64,000 nt of DNA from Aurelia coerulea (Eukaryota; Cnidaria; Scyphozoa; Semaeostomeae; Ulmaridae). Shown here piece by piece: positions 61,680 through 64,000 of the stretch. The notes beneath the pieces were generated by a model that was given only the letters and a program-made list of their open reading frames with translations, made no database searches and was not told the DNA's origin. A program made the position numbers and the translations under genes. Every line of letters begins with the position of its first letter. The first letter of the stretch is position 1. The stretch spans positions 18,239,001 to 18,303,000 of the forward strand of contig CM076948.1 in NCBI GenBank assembly GCA_039566865.1, in the 5' to 3' direction.

Positions 61680-64000
61680 AGCTACTAAAGTACGTTAACT
61701 AACACTTTTCGTGTTTATATTTTGTTTTCTTTGAGAAAATAAACATCTAATTAATCGATGTTTCTTTATGCAGTAAAGCTAAAATGAGACTAAAGAAAAA
61801 CTAATGTCTATAGTAATGTTTCCAAGAAGGGTTGCTGCAGCAATAATATAGTGCTATAAAAGAAGTTACTGGCAGAACTAAAGTTTTAAAGAACGATGAA
61901 TGCAATTCTCTTCATGATATGAATTGTAGCTACTAAAGTACGTTAACCCGCACTTTGTGTGTTTATATTTTGTTTTCTTTGAGAAAAAAATTTTTGATTA
62001 ATCGATGTTTCTTTATGCAGTAAAGCTAAAATGAGACTAAAGAAAAAACTAATTTCTATAGTAATATTTCCAAGAAGGGTTGCTGCAGCACTAATATAGT
62101 GCTATAAAATTAATTACTGGCAGAACTAAAGTTTTAAAGAACGATGAGTGCCATTCTCTTTATAGTATGAATTGTAGCTACTAAAGTATGTTAACTAACA
62201 CTTTTCGTGTTTATATTTTGTTTTCTTTGAGAAAATAAACATCTAATTAATCGATGTTTCTTTATGCAGTAAAGCTAAAATGAGACTAAAGAAAAACTAA
62301 TGTCTATAGTAATGTTTCCAAGAATGGTTGCTGCAGCACTAATATAGTGCTATAAAAGAAGATACTGGCAGAAGTAAAGTTTTAAAGAACGATGAGTGCA
62401 ATTCTGTTTATAATATAAATTGTCGCTACTAAAGTACGTTAACACACACTTTTTGTGTTTATATCTTGTTTTCCTTGAGAAAATAAACATTTTATTTATA
62501 GATGTTTGTTTATGCAGTAAAGATAAAATGAGACTAAAGAAAAAACTAATGGCTATAGTAATGTTTCCAAGAAGGGGTGCTGCAGCACTAATATAGTGCT
62601 ATAAAAGAAATTACTGGCAGAACTAAAGTTTTAAAGAAAGATGAGTGCAATTCTCTTTATAATATAAATTGTAGCTACTAAAGTATGTTAACTAACACTT
62701 TTCGTGTTTATATTTTGTTTTCTTTGAGAAAATAAACATCTAATTAATCGATGTTTCTTTATGCAGTAAAGCTAAAATGAGACTAAAGAAAAACTAATGT
62801 CTATAGTAATGTTTCCAAGAATGGTTGCTGCAGCACTAATATAGTGCTATAAAAGAAGATACTGGCAGAAGTAAAGTTTTAAAGAACGATGAGTGCAATT
62901 CTGTTTATAATATAAATTATCGCTACTAAAGTACGTTAACACACACTTTTTGTGTTTATATCTTGTTTTCCTTGAGAAAATAAACATTTTATTTATAGAT
63001 GTTTGTTTATGCAGTAAAGATAAAATGAGACTAAAGAAAAAACTTATTTCTATAGTAATGTTTCCAAGAAGGGTTGCTGCAGCACTAATATAGTGCTATA
63101 AAATTAATTACTGGCAGAACTAAAGTTTTAAAGAACGATGAGTGCCATTCTCTTTATAGTATGAATTGTAGCTACTAAAGTATGTTAACTAACACTTTTC
63201 GTGTTTATATTTTGTTTTCTTTGAGAAAATAAACATCTAATTAATCGATGTTTCTTTATGCAGTAAAGCTAAAATTAGACTAAAGAAAAACTAATGTCTA
63301 TAGTAATGTTTCCAAGAAGGGTTGCTGCAGCAATAATATAGTGCTATAAAAGAAGTTACTGGCAGAACTAAAGTTTTAAAGAACGATGAATGCAATTCTC
63401 TTCATGATATGAATTGTAGCTACTAAAGTACGTTAACCCGCACTTTGTGTGTTTATATTTTGTTTTCTTTGAGAAAAAAATTTTTGATTAATCGATGTTT
63501 CTTTATGCAGTAAAGCTAAAATGAGACTAAAGAAAAAACTAATTTCTATAGTAATGTTTCCAAGAAGGGTTGCTGCAGCACTAATATAGTGCTATAAAAT
63601 TAATTACTGGCAGAACTAAAGTTTTAAAGAACGATGAGTGCCATTCTCTTTATAGTATGAATTGTAGCTACTAAAGTATGTTAACTAACACTTTTCGTGT
63701 TTATATTTTGTTTTCTTTGAGAAAATAAACATCTAATTAATCGATGTTTCTTTATGCAGTAAAGCTAAAATGAGACTAAAGAAAAACTAATGTCTATAGT
63801 AATGTTTCCAAGAATGGTTGCTGCAGCACTAATATAGTGCTATAAAAGAAGATACTGGCAGAAGTAAAGTTTAAAAGAACGATGAGTGCAATTCTGTTTA
63901 TAATATAAATTGTCGCTACTAAAGTACGTTAACACACACTTTTTGTGTTTATATCTTGTTTTCCTTGAGAAAATAAACATTTTATTTATAGATGTTTGTT
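61680..64000 (+). repeat. Hexameric higher-order repeat, 1,490 bp, running off the window
   Basis: The marker gttaactaacac (or gttaactaacac after aagtat) starts at 61694, 62190, 62687, 63184 and 63680, so every second monomer is of this type (496-497 bp). A larger period of 1,490 bp is shown by ggcagaactaaag before cttcatgatatg (61871 and 63361) and attctgtttataat (62401 and 63891). The first copy is about 61680-63170; the second is cut by the window edge. Rare shared variants include gagaaaaaaatttttg, actaatttctatag, aaattaattactgg and agaagtaaag. Confidence 0.92.

Larger units (their letters stand above)
55150..61680 (+). repeat. Mixed stretch with a 2.8-kb segmental duplication
   Basis: Segment 55440-56830 is repeated at about 58230-59620. 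cttaacccgcac is at 55661 and 58447 (offset 2,786), and atgagtgcaactctc at 56595 and 59400 (offset 2,805); small indels between them explain the drift. Shared variants include cacaaatctagtgc, gctaactagcac, tttataatttg, the shortened actaatataaaagaag or aataatataaaagaag, and the compact ctttatatataaattg. From 59.6 to 61.7 kb monomers are mixed and include one with gttttttttaagaatgg near 59820. Confidence 0.83.
16651..64000 (+). repeat. Satellite array, plus-oriented half
   Basis: About 191 tandem copies of the same 248-249 bp monomer, all in the orientation opposite to the left half, running off the right edge of the window. Landmarks in order are aagaacgatgagtgcaa, gtagctactaaagtacg, tttgagaaaataaacatt, atgcagtaaagctaaaatga, tatagtaatgtttccaagaa and ggttgctgcagcacta. 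Monomer length is nearly constant (249 bp from 26728 to 26977; 10 x 248 from 34924 to 37404). I found no interruption by other DNA. The half is a mosaic of subfamilies and at least five distinct higher-order repeats. Confidence 0.97.

Noticed and set aside
1..64000. CRISPR array (regularly spaced repeats)
   Set aside because: The whole 248-bp unit repeats without unique spacers, the unit is far longer than a CRISPR repeat-spacer pair, and there are no cas-like genes.
1..64000. Telomeric repeats, tRNA or rRNA genes, retroelement fragments
   Set aside because: I looked for short telomere-type arrays, cloverleaf-like segments and long coding frames on both strands and saw none; every stretch is accounted for by the monomer.

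Overview
The window is one uninterrupted block of tandemly repeated satellite DNA. I read it as about 258 copies of an A+T-rich monomer of roughly 248-249 bp (64,000 / 248). I found no protein gene, RNA gene, transposon, CRISPR array or unique-sequence island. A long homogeneous array with this monomer length, no coding capacity and nested higher-order repeats is typical of eukaryotic centromeric, pericentromeric or other heterochromatic satellite. I do not recognise the monomer and cannot name the species.

The array has two halves in opposite orientation. From 1 to about 16,648 the monomers read on the minus strand. From about 16,651 to the right end they read on the plus strand. The switch is a single breakpoint with a truncated monomer (about 90 bp lost) on its left side and a 2-nt filler. 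The halves carry largely different subfamilies and higher-order repeats, yet share several diagnostic variants, so they descend from one ancestral array and were then homogenised separately.

Left half (minus): a mixed region (1-6.55 kb); a tetrameric higher-order repeat (HOR) of about 994 bp (6.55-9.48 kb, again at 10.74-12.7 and 13.95-14.94 kb); and a multi-monomer block (9.48-10.74 kb) that recurs at 12.71-13.95 kb and partly at 14.94-15.65 kb, giving a 3,226-bp super-repeat.

Right half (plus): mixed monomers with a 'gagaaatgaaaaaat' subfamily (16.65-23.9 kb); a domain of two alternating monomer types (23.9-29.7 kb); a tandem hexamer HOR of 1,491 bp (29.7-32.7 kb); a tandem decamer HOR of 2,480 bp (32.7-37.65 kb); a mixed region with a dimeric duplication of 500 bp at 40 kb (37.65-43.3 kb); a pentamer HOR of 1,244 bp (43.3-45.7 kb) with partial copies to 47.9 kb; a mixed region rich in a divergent 'gcgtcaatccacag' subfamily (40-60 kb); one anomalous monomer with many clustered small deletions (54.9-55.15 kb); and a hexamer HOR of 1,490 bp at the right edge (61.68-64.0 kb).

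Each monomer carries a 10-bp perfect palindrome with a CTGCAG core, two short hairpin-capable dyads, and three copies of the heptamer ACTAAAG. About two dozen monomers contain an open frame of 60-77 codons. These all end at the same stop inside the monomer, mostly begin at TTG, and are best read as chance open frames. HOR periods were measured from rare shared variants and are reliable to a few bases; HOR edges are approximate.
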